A DNA stretch of 64,000 nt from Streptomyces termitum. Lineage in GTDB: Bacteria; Actinomycetota; Actinomycetes; Streptomycetales; Streptomycetaceae. The first letter of the stretch is position 1. The number at the start of each line of letters is the position of its first letter. Below are positions 24,069 to 32,085 of the stretch, one piece after another. The stretch lies in contig NZ_BMUL01000015.1 of the NCBI RefSeq assembly GCF_014650175.1, positions 1 to 64,000 of the forward strand. Reading direction: 5' to 3'. A program made the translations under genes and the position numbers. A model generated the notes under the pieces. The model had not been told where the DNA came from, made no database searches, and was given only the letters and a program-made list of their open reading frames with translations.

Positions 24069-25347
24069 CTGGGCGGGGAACGTGACCTCCCGCCCGGTGC
24101 GGGAGGCGCGACCGGCCTCGGCGGAGGAACTGGCCGCCGAGATCCGCCGGGCCGCCGAGGACGGGCTGCGGGTGAAGACGGTCGGCACCGGCCACTCCTT
24201 CACCGCGATCGCGGCCACCGACGGCGTGCTGGTCCGGCCGGACCTGCTGACCGGCGTCCGGGGGATCGACCGCGCGGCGATGACGGTGACGGTGGAGTCC
24301 GGCACCCCGCTGAAGCGGCTCAACGTGGCACTGGCCCGGGAGGGCCTGTCGCTCACGAACATGGGCGACATCATGGAGCAGACCGTCGCCGGCGCCACCT
24401 CGACCGGCACCCACGGCACCGGCCGGGGCTCGGCCTCCATCGCGGCCCAGATCCGCGCCCTGGAGCTGGTCACCGCCGACGGCACCCTGATGACCTGCTC
24501 GCCGGAGGAGAACCCGGAGGTCTTCGCGGCGGCCCGGATCGGGCTGGGGGCGCTGGGCGTGGTCACCGCGCTCACCTTCGCGGTGGAGCCGGTCTTCCTG
24601 CTCACCGCGCGCGAGGAGCCGATGCGCTTCGACCGGGTGCTGGCGGAGTTCGACGAGCTGCACGCGGAGAACGAGCACTTCGAGTTCTACTGGTTCCCCC
24701 ACACGGACAACTGCAACACCAAGCGCAACAACCGCAGCGCGGGCCCCGCCGCCCCGCTGGGCCGGTTCGGCGGCTGGTTCGAGGACGAGTTCCTCTCCAA
24801 CGGGGTCTTCGGGGCCGCCTGCGCGCTCGGCCGGGCCGTGCCGCCCGCGATCCCGGGGATCGCGCGGGTCTCCAGCCGCGCCCTGTCCGCCCGCACGTAC
24901 ACCGACATCCCCTACAAGGTCTTCACCTCGCCGCGCCGGGTGCGCTTCCTGGAGATGGAGTACGCGCTGCCGCGCGAGGCGGCGACGGCCGCGCTGCGGG
25001 AGCTGAAGGCGATGGTGGAGGGCTCGCCGCTGAAGGTGAGCTTCCCGGTGGAGGTGCGCACCGCGCCCGCCGACGACATCGCGCTCTCCACGGCCTCCGG
25101 GCGGGAGACCGCCTACGTCGCCGTGCACCTCTACCGGGGCACGCCGCACCAGGCGTACTTCACCGCCGTGGAGCGGATCATGACCGCGCACGGGGGCCGG
25201 CCGCACTGGGGCAAGGTGCACACCCGGGACGCCGCCCACCTCGCGGAGGCGTACCCGCGCTTCGGCGAGTTCACGGCGCTGCGCGACCGGCTGGACCCGG
25301 ACCGGCGCTTCGGCAACGACTACCTGCGCCGGGTCCTGGGCGACTGA
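24025..25347 (+). CDS. D-arabinono-1,4-lactone oxidase family FAD enzyme
   Basis: 440 residues. An FAD-binding PCMH domain (about 15-190): NWAGNVTSRPVREARPAS, TVGTGHSFTAIAATDGVLV (the His in GTGHS is the usual covalent FAD site), TSTGTHGTGRGSASIA. The ALO C-terminal domain (about 200-438) ends with the catalytic-region motif PHWGKVHTRDAAHL and RLDPDRRFGNDYLRRVLG. Oxidises an aldono-1,4-lactone or a sugar alcohol such as xylitol (alditol-oxidase relatives); the exact substrate is uncertain. Starts inside the MFS gene (44-base overlap). Confidence 0.88.
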   Translation: MSTRTAGAASGPWRNWAGNVTSRPVREARPASAEELAAEIRRAAEDGLRVKTVGTGHSFTAIAATDGVLVRPDLLTGVRGIDRAAMTVTVESGTPLKRLNVALAREGLSLTNMGDIMEQTVAGATSTGTHGTGRGSASIAAQIRALELVTADGTLMTCSPEENPEVFAAARIGLGALGVVTALTFAVEPVFLLTAREEPMRFDRVLAEFDELHAENEHFEFYWFPHTDNCNTKRNNRSAGPAAPLGRFGGWFEDEFLSNGVFGAACALGRAVPPAIPGIARVSSRALSARTYTDIPYKVFTSPRRVRFLEMEYALPREAATAALRELKAMVEGSPLKVSFPVEVRTAPADDIALSTASGRETAYVAVHLYRGTPHQAYFTAVERIMTAHGGRPHWGKVHTRDAAHLAEAYPRFGEFTALRDRLDPDRRFGNDYLRRVLGD

Positions 25348-25369
25348 CCGGGGCCCGGAGGGGCGGCGG

Positions 25370-26377
25370 TCAGCCCGCCGGGGCCTCCGGGGCGTCCCCG
25401 CGCGCGGGGGCGCCGGCCGTCGGGGCCGAGGGTCCGGCGGGTTCGGCCGGGACGGTCGGCGCCGTGGTGGGCGCGGTGGGCCCGGTCGGGTCCGGGGCGG
25501 GCCCGGTGCCGCCGGTGGCGGTCGGGTCCGGGGCCGGGGCGGTGGTGGCTCCGCCGTCCTGGGTGCGGTCCCCGGGGCCGGGGGTGGCGCCGGTCGACGG
25601 TGTGCCGGTGCCGGCGGAGGGCGTGCTCCCGGTCGTCCGGTCCCCGTCCCCCGGGGTTCCGGCGGAGCCGCCGGGCGCCGGGGCGGAGGGCTCCTCCTCG
25701 CGCGCGGGCGCGTCCTGGCCCGCGCCGCCGCCGCGCACGACGGAGCCGAAGGTGGTGGTGCCCTCGGTGCCGCCGAGGTCCTGGCCGGAGGCGAGTTCGT
25801 AGGCGGTGATGCCGCCCATGGTGACGCCGAAGACGACGGCGGCGGCGAGGACCGGCCGCTTCCAGCCGCGCAGCCGGGTGCCGTGGGTGGTGGCGGTGCC
25901 GAACTCCCCGCTGCCGGACTTCCCGGTGCCGGACCCCCCGGCCGCCTCCCCGGGGAGCGCGTGGAGCAGCAGCGTGCCGGGGTCCTCGGCGGGGGCCGCC
26001 GGGGCGGTCCGGCGGGGCCGGGGCCGGGTCGCGGTGGTGGCGTCCCGCATCTGCTCGCCGGTGTGCCGGAAGAGCTGCTGGAAGAGGGGGCCGCCGCAGG
26101 TCGCGACGACGCTGATCACGCCGGCGCCGAGGATCGTCCCGTACACGCCGAGGGTGGAGGCGAGTTTGGCGGCGATGACGGCGGCGAGGGCGCTGCCGGC
26201 GACCTGGGGGACGCTCAGGTCGATCTTCCGCTTCTCCTTGCCGTCCGCGTCGTCCGGGCCGCCCGGGTCGCTCTCCCCGGTCCCGCCCCCGTCGTCCACG
26301 GCGCGGGAGAGCCGGGTCTCCGCTTCGTCCGTGTCGCCGCTCCGCCTGTGCCGCATCTCCACCCTCTGCCTGGTCAT
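25370..26377 (-). CDS. Hypothetical membrane protein with Pro/Thr/Gly-rich C-terminus
   Basis: 335 residues if ATG 26377 is used; ATG 26356, with GAGGGTGGAG directly before it, is an alternative. A charged N-terminus (MTRQRVEMRHRRSGDTDEAETRLSR), a Gly-rich hydrophobic segment (about 58-100: VAGSALAAVIAAKLASTLGVYGTILGAGVISVVATCGG), an Arg-rich linker, a single TM (about 175-197: RPVLAAAVVFGVTMGGITAYELASG), then a 135-residue Pro/Thr/Gly/Ala-rich tail that would lie outside and could cross the cell wall. I do not recognise a named family. Tail composition is repetitive and probably fast-evolving. Confidence 0.7.
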   Translation of the reverse strand: MTRQRVEMRHRRSGDTDEAETRLSRAVDDGGGTGESDPGGPDDADGKEKRKIDLSVPQVAGSALAAVIAAKLASTLGVYGTILGAGVISVVATCGGPLFQQLFRHTGEQMRDATTATRPRPRRTAPAAPAEDPGTLLLHALPGEAAGGSGTGKSGSGEFGTATTHGTRLRGWKRPVLAAAVVFGVTMGGITAYELASGQDLGGTEGTTTFGSVVRGGGAGQDAPAREEEPSAPAPGGSAGTPGDGDRTTGSTPSAGTGTPSTGATPGPGDRTQDGGATTAPAPDPTATGGTGPAPDPTGPTAPTTAPTVPAEPAGPSAPTAGAPARGDAPEAPAG

Positions 26378-26788
26378 CTGTTCCACCGTGCACCCAGAAG
26401 GGACAAATGAGCGAAGCGAATAGTTCCGTTTCAGGGGGTTCTGTGAAGAGTGCCACGCGGGAGGAATGAAGGCGGGGGACCAACTCCCGGACACCCCGAT
26501 AACTCGGGCGGCGCGCCGGTCCACCCGGGTGGCCCGAATGGAGTACATTGACGAACCCTGGGTCCGGACGCCTTCACGGGCGCCCGGAAACGGAACAACT
26601 ACGTAGCGTGACACCCAGTCACTCCGGGTAGTGAACAGGTAACCGTGCCCTCACGGCGCCCTCGGGTCCACGCCCGACACGCCGGGCAACTCGGCAAGGT
26701 AGTGGCAGGCTGCACCCGGGCAGGCCACACTCGACTAGCGGAAGCAGCGACGCACGTGACGTCGGCAGGCACCACCCGGGAGGTCCCC
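26378..26788. other. Divergent intergenic stretch upstream of sepH
   Basis: About 410 bases with the promoters of the membrane-protein gene and sepH. A TTGACG at about 26550 may be a -35 element. A GACAC motif (26610-26614) lies about 175 bases before the sepH start, next to an imperfect TCACT-N6-AGTGA inverted repeat (26619-26634). No additional gene seen. Confidence 0.5.
26610..26614 (+). promoter_or_regulatory. Possible WhiA/WhiB site (GACAC) upstream of sepH
   Basis: GACAC is the core recognised by WhiA, and sepH is reported, as I recall, to be controlled by WhiA and WhiB in S. venezuelae. A five-base match occurs often by chance, so only the context supports it. Confidence 0.3.
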
Positions 26789-27835
26789 ATGCCCGAACTG
26801 CGTGTCGTGGCCGTCTCCAACGACGGCACACGACTGGTGCTCAAGGCTGCCGACAGCACGGAGTACACGCTCCCGATCGACGAGCGGCTCCGCGCCGCCG
26901 TGCGCAACGACCGCGCGCGCCTCGGCCAGATCGAGATCGAGGTGGAGAGCCACCTCCGCCCCCGGGACATCCAGGCGCGGATACGAGCCGGTGCCTCCGC
27001 CGAGGAGGTCGCCCAGCTCGCCGGCATCCCCGTCGACCGGGTCCGCCGCTTCGAGGGCCCCGTCCTCGCCGAGCGCGCCTTCATGGCCGAGCGCGCCCGC
27101 AAGACCCCGGTCCGCCGCCCCGGCGAGAACAGCGGCCCCCAGCTCGGCGAGGCCGTGCAGGAGCGGCTGCTGCTGCGCGGCGCCGACAAGGACACCGTGC
27201 AGTGGGACTCCTGGCGCCGCGACGACGGCACCTGGGAGGTGCTGCTCGTCTACCGCGTCGCCGGCGAGGTGCACACCGCCAGCTGGACCTACGACCCGCC
27301 GCGCCGCCTCGTCCAGGCCGTGGACGACGAGGCGCGGGCGCTGATCGGCGAGACCGACGACACCCTCGCCGCCGCCCCCGAGCCCAGCTTCCCGTTCGTG
27401 CCCCGGATCGCCCGGCTGCCCCGGGACCGGCCGCTGGACCGCGCCCTGGACCGGCAGCTCGACCGCGTCGACCGGGTCGAGCGCGCCCCGCTGACCGCCT
27501 CGGCCGAGCCCGAGGAGGAGCGGGACTCGCTCACCAGCCTCCTGGAGGCGGTGCCCAGCTTCCGGGGCGACATGGTCGTGCCCGAGCAGCCCGTCTCCTC
27601 CGACCCCGCCGACGAGGTCGAGGCGGAGGAGCCCCCGGCTCCCGCCGCCTCCGCCGGCGCGGGCGCGGCCTACGCCGACGTCCTCATGCCCCGCGCCGTC
27701 TCCGGCCACCGCGACCGGCTGCACGGCGCCACCGACCGGCAGGCGGAGGCCGACGGCGTCCGGCCGGGCCGCCGCGCGGCCGTCCCGAGCTGGGACGAGA
27801 TCGTCTTCGGCACCCGCCGCAAGAAGCAGGACTGA
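26789..27835 (+). CDS. sepH: Cell division protein SepH
   Basis: 348 residues from ATG 26789 behind GGGAGGT. The N-terminal DUF3071 domain (about 1-185) starts MPELRVVAVSNDGTRLVLKAADSTEYTLPIDERLRAAV and contains the helix-turn-helix-like DIQARIRAGASAEEVAQLAGIPVDRVRRFEGPVLAERAFMAERA. A disordered, acidic, Pro/Ala-rich linker follows; the C-terminal conserved tail is SWDEIVFGTRRKKQD. SepH binds FtsZ and stimulates its assembly, promoting vegetative and sporulation septation in actinobacteria. Within the linker, RDRPLDRALDRQLDRVDRVERAP is a striking Asp-Arg repeat. Located as in S. coelicolor (SCO5855 from memory), convergent with the sulfurtransferase gene. Confidence 0.93.
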   Translation: MPELRVVAVSNDGTRLVLKAADSTEYTLPIDERLRAAVRNDRARLGQIEIEVESHLRPRDIQARIRAGASAEEVAQLAGIPVDRVRRFEGPVLAERAFMAERARKTPVRRPGENSGPQLGEAVQERLLLRGADKDTVQWDSWRRDDGTWEVLLVYRVAGEVHTASWTYDPPRRLVQAVDDEARALIGETDDTLAAAPEPSFPFVPRIARLPRDRPLDRALDRQLDRVDRVERAPLTASAEPEEERDSLTSLLEAVPSFRGDMVVPEQPVSSDPADEVEAEEPPAPAASAGAGAAYADVLMPRAVSGHRDRLHGATDRQAEADGVRPGRRAAVPSWDEIVFGTRRKKQD

Positions 27836-27841
27836 GCGGAG

Positions 27842-27883
27842 GACGGGCGGGGCGTACGGCTCCGGCCGCACGCCCCGCCCGTC
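27842..27883. terminator. Bidirectional terminator after sepH
   Basis: Nineteen-base arms 27842-27860 and 27865-27883 with one A/C mismatch and a TCCG loop, between the convergent sepH and sulfurtransferase genes. Confidence 0.85.
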
Positions 27884-27909
27884 GCTCCCGCCGCCTCACC
27901 CCCGCCCGG

Positions 27910-28737
27910 TCACTCCGGGTCCGGGCCCGTCGCCACCGGGCGGGCCGGGTCGGCGGACCACTCCGACCAGGAACCGGCGTACAGGGCCGCCGGGACGCCC
28001 GCGATCTCCAGGGCCAGCACCTCGTGGGCGCCCGAGACGCCCGACCCGCAGTAGACGCCGACCTCCGCGCCCGGCACCGCGCCCAGCGCGGCGAACCGCG
28101 CGCGCAGCGCGTCGGCGGCCAGGAAGCGGCCGTCCTCCGCCGTGTTCTCCGTCGTCGGCGCCGACCGGGCGCCCGGCACGTGCCCGCCGACCCGGTCGAT
28201 CGGCTCCACGTCGCCCCGGTACCGCTCGGCGGCCCGCGCGTCCAGGAGCAGCCCCGACCGGGCCAGGGCCGCCGCCCCGTCCGCGTCGAGGAGCCCCAGC
28301 CCGCCCGGCACCGGCGCGAAGTCGCCCGGCTCCGGCTCCGGGATCTCCGCCGACAGCTCCCCCGGCCAGGCCGCGAGGCCCCCGTCGAGGACCCGTACGT
28401 CCGGGTGGCCGGTCCAGCGCAGCAGCCACCAGGCGCGGGCCGCGGCCCAGCCGAGCCCGCCGTCGTAGACCACCACCGGGCGGTCGGCGCGGACCCCGGC
28501 CCGGCGCATGGCCGCGCCGAAGGCGTCCGGGTCGGGCAGCGGGTGCCGGCCGCCCGCCCCGGGCGGCCCGGCCAGCTCGGCGTCGAGGTCCACGTAGACG
28601 GCGCCGGGCAGGTGCCCGGCCTCGTAGGCGGGGCGGCCGGGCGGGCCGCCGAGGGTCCAGCGGACGTCCAGGAGGACCGGCGGACGGCCGCCCGCCGACT
28701 CGCTCGCGAGTTCGCTTGCGGAGATGATGGGATTCAT
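27910..28737 (-). CDS. Tandem-rhodanese sulfurtransferase (thiosulfate/3-mercaptopyruvate)
   Basis: 275 residues. Two rhodanese domains: an inactive N-terminal one (about 5-130, LLDVRWTLGGPPGRPAYEAGHLPGAVYVDLD) and a catalytic C-terminal one with C230 in the loop YCGSGVSGAHEV. The loop CGSGVS resembles mercaptopyruvate sulfurtransferases (CGSGVT) more than thiosulfate-type CRKGV(T) loops. Transfers a sulfane sulfur to a thiol or cyanide acceptor. Start ATG 28737. Confidence 0.9.
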   Translation of the reverse strand: MNPIISASELASESAGGRPPVLLDVRWTLGGPPGRPAYEAGHLPGAVYVDLDAELAGPPGAGGRHPLPDPDAFGAAMRRAGVRADRPVVVYDGGLGWAAARAWWLLRWTGHPDVRVLDGGLAAWPGELSAEIPEPEPGDFAPVPGGLGLLDADGAAALARSGLLLDARAAERYRGDVEPIDRVGGHVPGARSAPTTENTAEDGRFLAADALRARFAALGAVPGAEVGVYCGSGVSGAHEVLALEIAGVPAALYAGSWSEWSADPARPVATGPDPE

Positions 28738-28898
28738 GGGGTCATCCTCGCGCAGCGCCGCGCGCGCCGGGGACGGACCCGGCGTCCTCCCCGAGGATCG
28801 CGCCAGGAGGGTGCGACCGGGGCGCGCCGTGCGCGGCCCGGTGGGACCACCGGGGGCGGAAAGCGGCCACGACTCTAGGGTCCGAGGAGCGAGTGGAG

Positions 28899-29672
28899 AT
28901 GACCGAGGCCGCCCGGCGCAGCCCGGGAACGCCCTGCTGGGTGAGTCTGATGGTGCACGGGCTCGACGCGACCCTCGATTTCTACCGGCGGCTGTTCGAC
29001 TGGGAGTTCGTCCCCGGGCCCCGGCACCTCGGCCCGTACGTCCGGGCCCTGAGCGACGGGCGCGAGGTGGCCGGCATCGGGGAACTGCCCCCGGAGCGGC
29101 GCCTGACCGTCGCCTGGACCACCTACCTGGCCACCGGGGACGCCGACGAGACCGCCGAGACGGTCCGCTGCTGCGGCGGGACGGTGGCTGTGGGGCCGCT
29201 GGACACCGGCGAGGCGGGCCGCATGGTGATCTGCGCCGACCCGGCCGGCGCCGTCTTCGGTCTCTGGGAGGCCGGGGCCCACCACGGCACCGCGCTCTCC
29301 GGCCCGCCCGGCACCCCGGTCTGGAACGAGCTGGTCACCTACGACACGGCGGCCGTCGGCGCCTTCTACCGGACGGTCTTCGGCTACGCGGCGGAGCCCG
29401 GCGACCCGGCGGACGGCGACCGCGTCGTCCTGAGCGCGGACGGGCGGCCGGTCGCCTCGCTGCGCGGGGCCGGCGGCGAACTCCCCCTGGGCCGGGGCCC
29501 GCGCTGGATGACGTCCTTCGCGGTGGCCGACGCGGACGCGGCCGCCGAGCTGGTGGCGGAGCTGGGCGGCCGGGTGCCGGGGCCGGTCCGGGACGTGCCC
29601 GCCGGGCGCGCGGTCCTGGTCGCGGACCCGGAGGGCGCGGTCTTCACCCTGGTGGGTCCCGCCGGCCGTTGA
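28899..29672 (+). CDS. VOC (glyoxalase/bleomycin resistance) superfamily protein, two domains
   Basis: 257 residues. Two tandem VOC modules: about 12-120 (GTPCWVSLMVHGLDATLDFYRRLFDWEFVPG ... GLWEAGAHHGT) and about 135-255 (PVWNELVTYDTAAVGAFYRTVFGYAA ... FTLVGPAGR). This two-module form is abundant in Streptomyces, usually without a known substrate; a hydroxylase-like or dioxygenase activity cannot be assigned. ATG 28899 is preferred because GAGGAG lies 10 bases upstream; a GTG at 28893 is only 4 bases from that site. Confidence 0.82.
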   Translation: MTEAARRSPGTPCWVSLMVHGLDATLDFYRRLFDWEFVPGPRHLGPYVRALSDGREVAGIGELPPERRLTVAWTTYLATGDADETAETVRCCGGTVAVGPLDTGEAGRMVICADPAGAVFGLWEAGAHHGTALSGPPGTPVWNELVTYDTAAVGAFYRTVFGYAAEPGDPADGDRVVLSADGRPVASLRGAGGELPLGRGPRWMTSFAVADADAAAELVAELGGRVPGPVRDVPAGRAVLVADPEGAVFTLVGPAGR

Positions 29673-29721
29673 CGTCCGCGCCCGGGCCGCCGTGCCGTGC
29701 CCCGGAGCCGTCCGGCCGGGG

Positions 29722-31062
29722 TCAGGCGCGGGCCGCGGCCCGGCGGAAGAGGGAGCCGGAGCGGGCGGGCGCCCCGCCCGGCAGGCCCAGCTCGGTCAGC
29801 CGGTCCGGGGCGAAGTGGTGGGCGACCGCCGGGTCCGCGTGGTGCTCCGCCAGATAGTGCGCGGTCCCGGCGCGCAGCCCCGGGTGGGCGGTGTGCCGCA
29901 TGCAGTACCCGACCGCGCGGACCAGCGGGGCGAGCGACGCGGGGGCGCGGCCCGGCAGCGCGGGCGCGGCGCCGGACTCCAGGTCGGGCACCAGGTGGTC
30001 GACCACGGTGAGCGGGATCCGGTTGCTGTTCTCGAAGGGCTCCAGGCGGCGCAGCAGGTCGCCGGTGCCGACCCGGGCGACCGGGACGCCGTAGTACACG
30101 GCGGCGGTGAGCATCGCGGTGGAGAAGCAGCCGACGACGAGCCGGAGGTCGCAGCGCTCGTAGAAGGTCTCGGCGAGGAGCGGCACGTCGAGGACGGTGA
30201 GCCGGACCCCGGCCTCCTCGGCGGCCTCCCGCAGGGCGGTGGAGTATCCGGCGGGCGCGGTGGGGTGCGGCTTGAAGACGACCGAGCGGTGGCCGAGGGC
30301 GGCGGCGCCCCTCAGCATGCGGACGTGCAGGTCCTCTTCCTCCTCGACGGTGAGCAGGCCGAGCGTGGCGAGGTACTGGCCGAGGAGGAGCGCGGTGGGG
30401 GCGGCGGCCGCGGCGCGGGCGACCGCCGGGTCGGCGGCGGCGTCGGCGGCGATCTCGGCGAGGACGGCGCGGAAGGCGGTGTCGGGGACCAGCGCGGACG
30501 GGACGCCGTACTCGGTGAGGAGCATCGGGACCAGGCCCGGCACCAGGTCGAGGTGGAGCAGGCGGCGGACCCGGCAGGCGAGGGACTGGGCGAGGTCGGA
30601 GCGGGTGGGGCCGTAGCTCATCAGGCCGTCGGCGTAGACCTCGACGGAGCTCTCCGGGAAGCAGGCGCCGAGCGCCTTGGCCGGGTTGACCTGGATGGAC
30701 TCGACGATCAGCTCGACGGGGCCGGGGCCGAGGTCCCAGGCGGTGCGCAGCACGCGCTGCCAGAGCGGGGCCTCCTCGGGGCGGGGGCCCCAGGCGGCGG
30801 GGTGGTACGGGTGGATGGTCGCGTTCCAGTCGAGGACGCCGTCGAAGCGGGCGGCGATCCGCCCGTAGCCGGTCATGGTCTCCAGGCGGAGCGCGGTCTC
30901 CGGGATCTCGGCGTGGTGCGAGAGGAGCAGCAGGCGGCGGGCGGTGCCGGGCTCGCCGTACAGTCCGGCGTCGACGGCGGCGGCGACGGTCGCCGCCCCG
31001 TACAGGGTGGACACCTGGAAGAGCTGGACCGGGCGGTCGTCGGGGCGCGGGGCGGGGGCCAT
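29722..31062 (-). CDS. Polysialyltransferase-like glycosyltransferase (alpha-2,8-polyST family, PF07388-like)
   Basis: 446 residues, GT-B-like layout. Starts APAPRPDDRPVQLFQVSTLYGAATVAAAVDAGLYG. Family-type motifs: an acidic-Gly motif in VEVYADGLMSYGPTRS (general-base region), FKPHPTAPAGYS (the HP motif that binds the CMP donor), and LVVGCFSTAMLTAAVYYGVPVARVG (Ser/Thr of the donor site). In bacteria such enzymes add sialic acid or related ulosonic acids; in Streptomyces relatives are linked, as I recall, to Kdn-containing teichulosonic wall polymers. No CMP-ulosonic acid synthesis gene is in the window. Two bases separate it from the upstream GT2 gene: an operon of three with YfhO. Confidence 0.8.
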   Translation of the reverse strand: MAPAPRPDDRPVQLFQVSTLYGAATVAAAVDAGLYGEPGTARRLLLLSHHAEIPETALRLETMTGYGRIAARFDGVLDWNATIHPYHPAAWGPRPEEAPLWQRVLRTAWDLGPGPVELIVESIQVNPAKALGACFPESSVEVYADGLMSYGPTRSDLAQSLACRVRRLLHLDLVPGLVPMLLTEYGVPSALVPDTAFRAVLAEIAADAAADPAVARAAAAAPTALLLGQYLATLGLLTVEEEEDLHVRMLRGAAALGHRSVVFKPHPTAPAGYSTALREAAEEAGVRLTVLDVPLLAETFYERCDLRLVVGCFSTAMLTAAVYYGVPVARVGTGDLLRRLEPFENSNRIPLTVVDHLVPDLESGAAPALPGRAPASLAPLVRAVGYCMRHTAHPGLRAGTAHYLAEHHADPAVAHHFAPDRLTELGLPGGAPARSGSLFRRAAARA

Positions 31063-31064
31063 GG

Positions 31065-32030
31065 TCAGGGAGTCCTTCCGGTGTCGCGCAGGCTCCGCAG
31101 GAGGGTGGCGCGGGGGGTGTCCATGGTGGCGAGGGTCTCGTCGAGGACCTCTCGGGGCATCCGGCGCAGGGCGGCGGTGACGTCGGTGCGCAGGCGCTCG
31201 GCGACCTCCGGCTGGTAGGAGCCGGCTTTGCCGGTGTGGAAGGCGATCAGGGCGCAGTAGGTGCGGACCGCCTTGGGCAGGAAGCGGTCGGCCTCGCGGT
31301 CGCGGGCGACCTCGTCGAGGAGCAGGTCGTAGGAGGGGATGAAGTCGAGCTGGCGGTTGTCGCCGATCTGGGTGAGCGAGGTGGTGACGCCGCGCCGGTA
31401 GAAGACGCCGTGCAGGGAGAGGGCGGCGTAGCTGCGGGCGGTGAGGTGGAGGCGCCAGACCCAGAGCCGGTCCTCGGCGGTGCGCAGGCTGGTCTCGAAG
31501 CGGCCGGCGCCGTCGGCGAAGAGGCGGGCGCTGTAGATCCCGAAGGGCACGAAGGGGTAGTCGACCATGGTGACCATGCCGGCCGGGACGATGCCGTCGC
31601 GGGGGTCCATGACGGTGTCGCGGCGGGGCGCGGGCGCGTATTTGACGTGCCGTTTGCGGCCCTCGGCGAGGACGTGGTCGGTGCGGGCGAAGTCGCAGCC
31701 GAGCCGTTCGATGCCGTCGACGGCGGCGCGCAGGTGGCCGGGGGCGTACCAGTCGTCGCCGTCGAGGAAGGTGATGTGGTCGCCGGTGGCGGCGTCGATG
31801 CCGGTGTTGCGGGCCTGGGCGACGCCGAGGTTGGTCGGGTGGCGGATGACCCGGGTGTTCGGGATGCGGTCCTTCCAGCGGTCGAGGACGTCCGGGGTCT
31901 CGTCGGTGGAGCAGTCGTCGATCAGGAGGAACTCGAAGTCCGGGTCCGCGTTGTGGGCGAGGCTGCGGACGGTGTCGGGGGCGTACGGCCCGACGTTGTG
32001 GAACGGGACGACGACGGAGAGCTTGGGCAC
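31065..32030 (-). CDS. Family 2 glycosyltransferase
   Basis: 321 residues from GTG 32030 (PKLSVVVPFHNVGPY). GT-A fold with nucleotide-sugar motifs FLLIDDCSTDETPDVLDRW, PTNLGVAQARNTGIDAATGDHITFLDGDDWYAPGHL (DxD), and the C-terminal acceptor-site stretch TAEDRLWVWRLHL (ED, likely the catalytic base). Cytoplasmic enzyme, inverting; sugar donor not determinable. Sits between the YfhO and polysialyltransferase-like genes with 55-base and 2-base gaps; probably makes or primes the same cell-surface polymer. Confidence 0.88.
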   Translation of the reverse strand: MPKLSVVVPFHNVGPYAPDTVRSLAHNADPDFEFLLIDDCSTDETPDVLDRWKDRIPNTRVIRHPTNLGVAQARNTGIDAATGDHITFLDGDDWYAPGHLRAAVDGIERLGCDFARTDHVLAEGRKRHVKYAPAPRRDTVMDPRDGIVPAGMVTMVDYPFVPFGIYSARLFADGAGRFETSLRTAEDRLWVWRLHLTARSYAALSLHGVFYRRGVTTSLTQIGDNRQLDFIPSYDLLLDEVARDREADRFLPKAVRTYCALIAFHTGKAGSYQPEVAERLRTDVTAALRRMPREVLDETLATMDTPRATLLRSLRDTGRTP

Positions 32031-32085
32031 GCGGTGGATCCCCACGGGTTCGAGGGCTGGCGGACGGGCGGAAGGGCGGCGGGCC

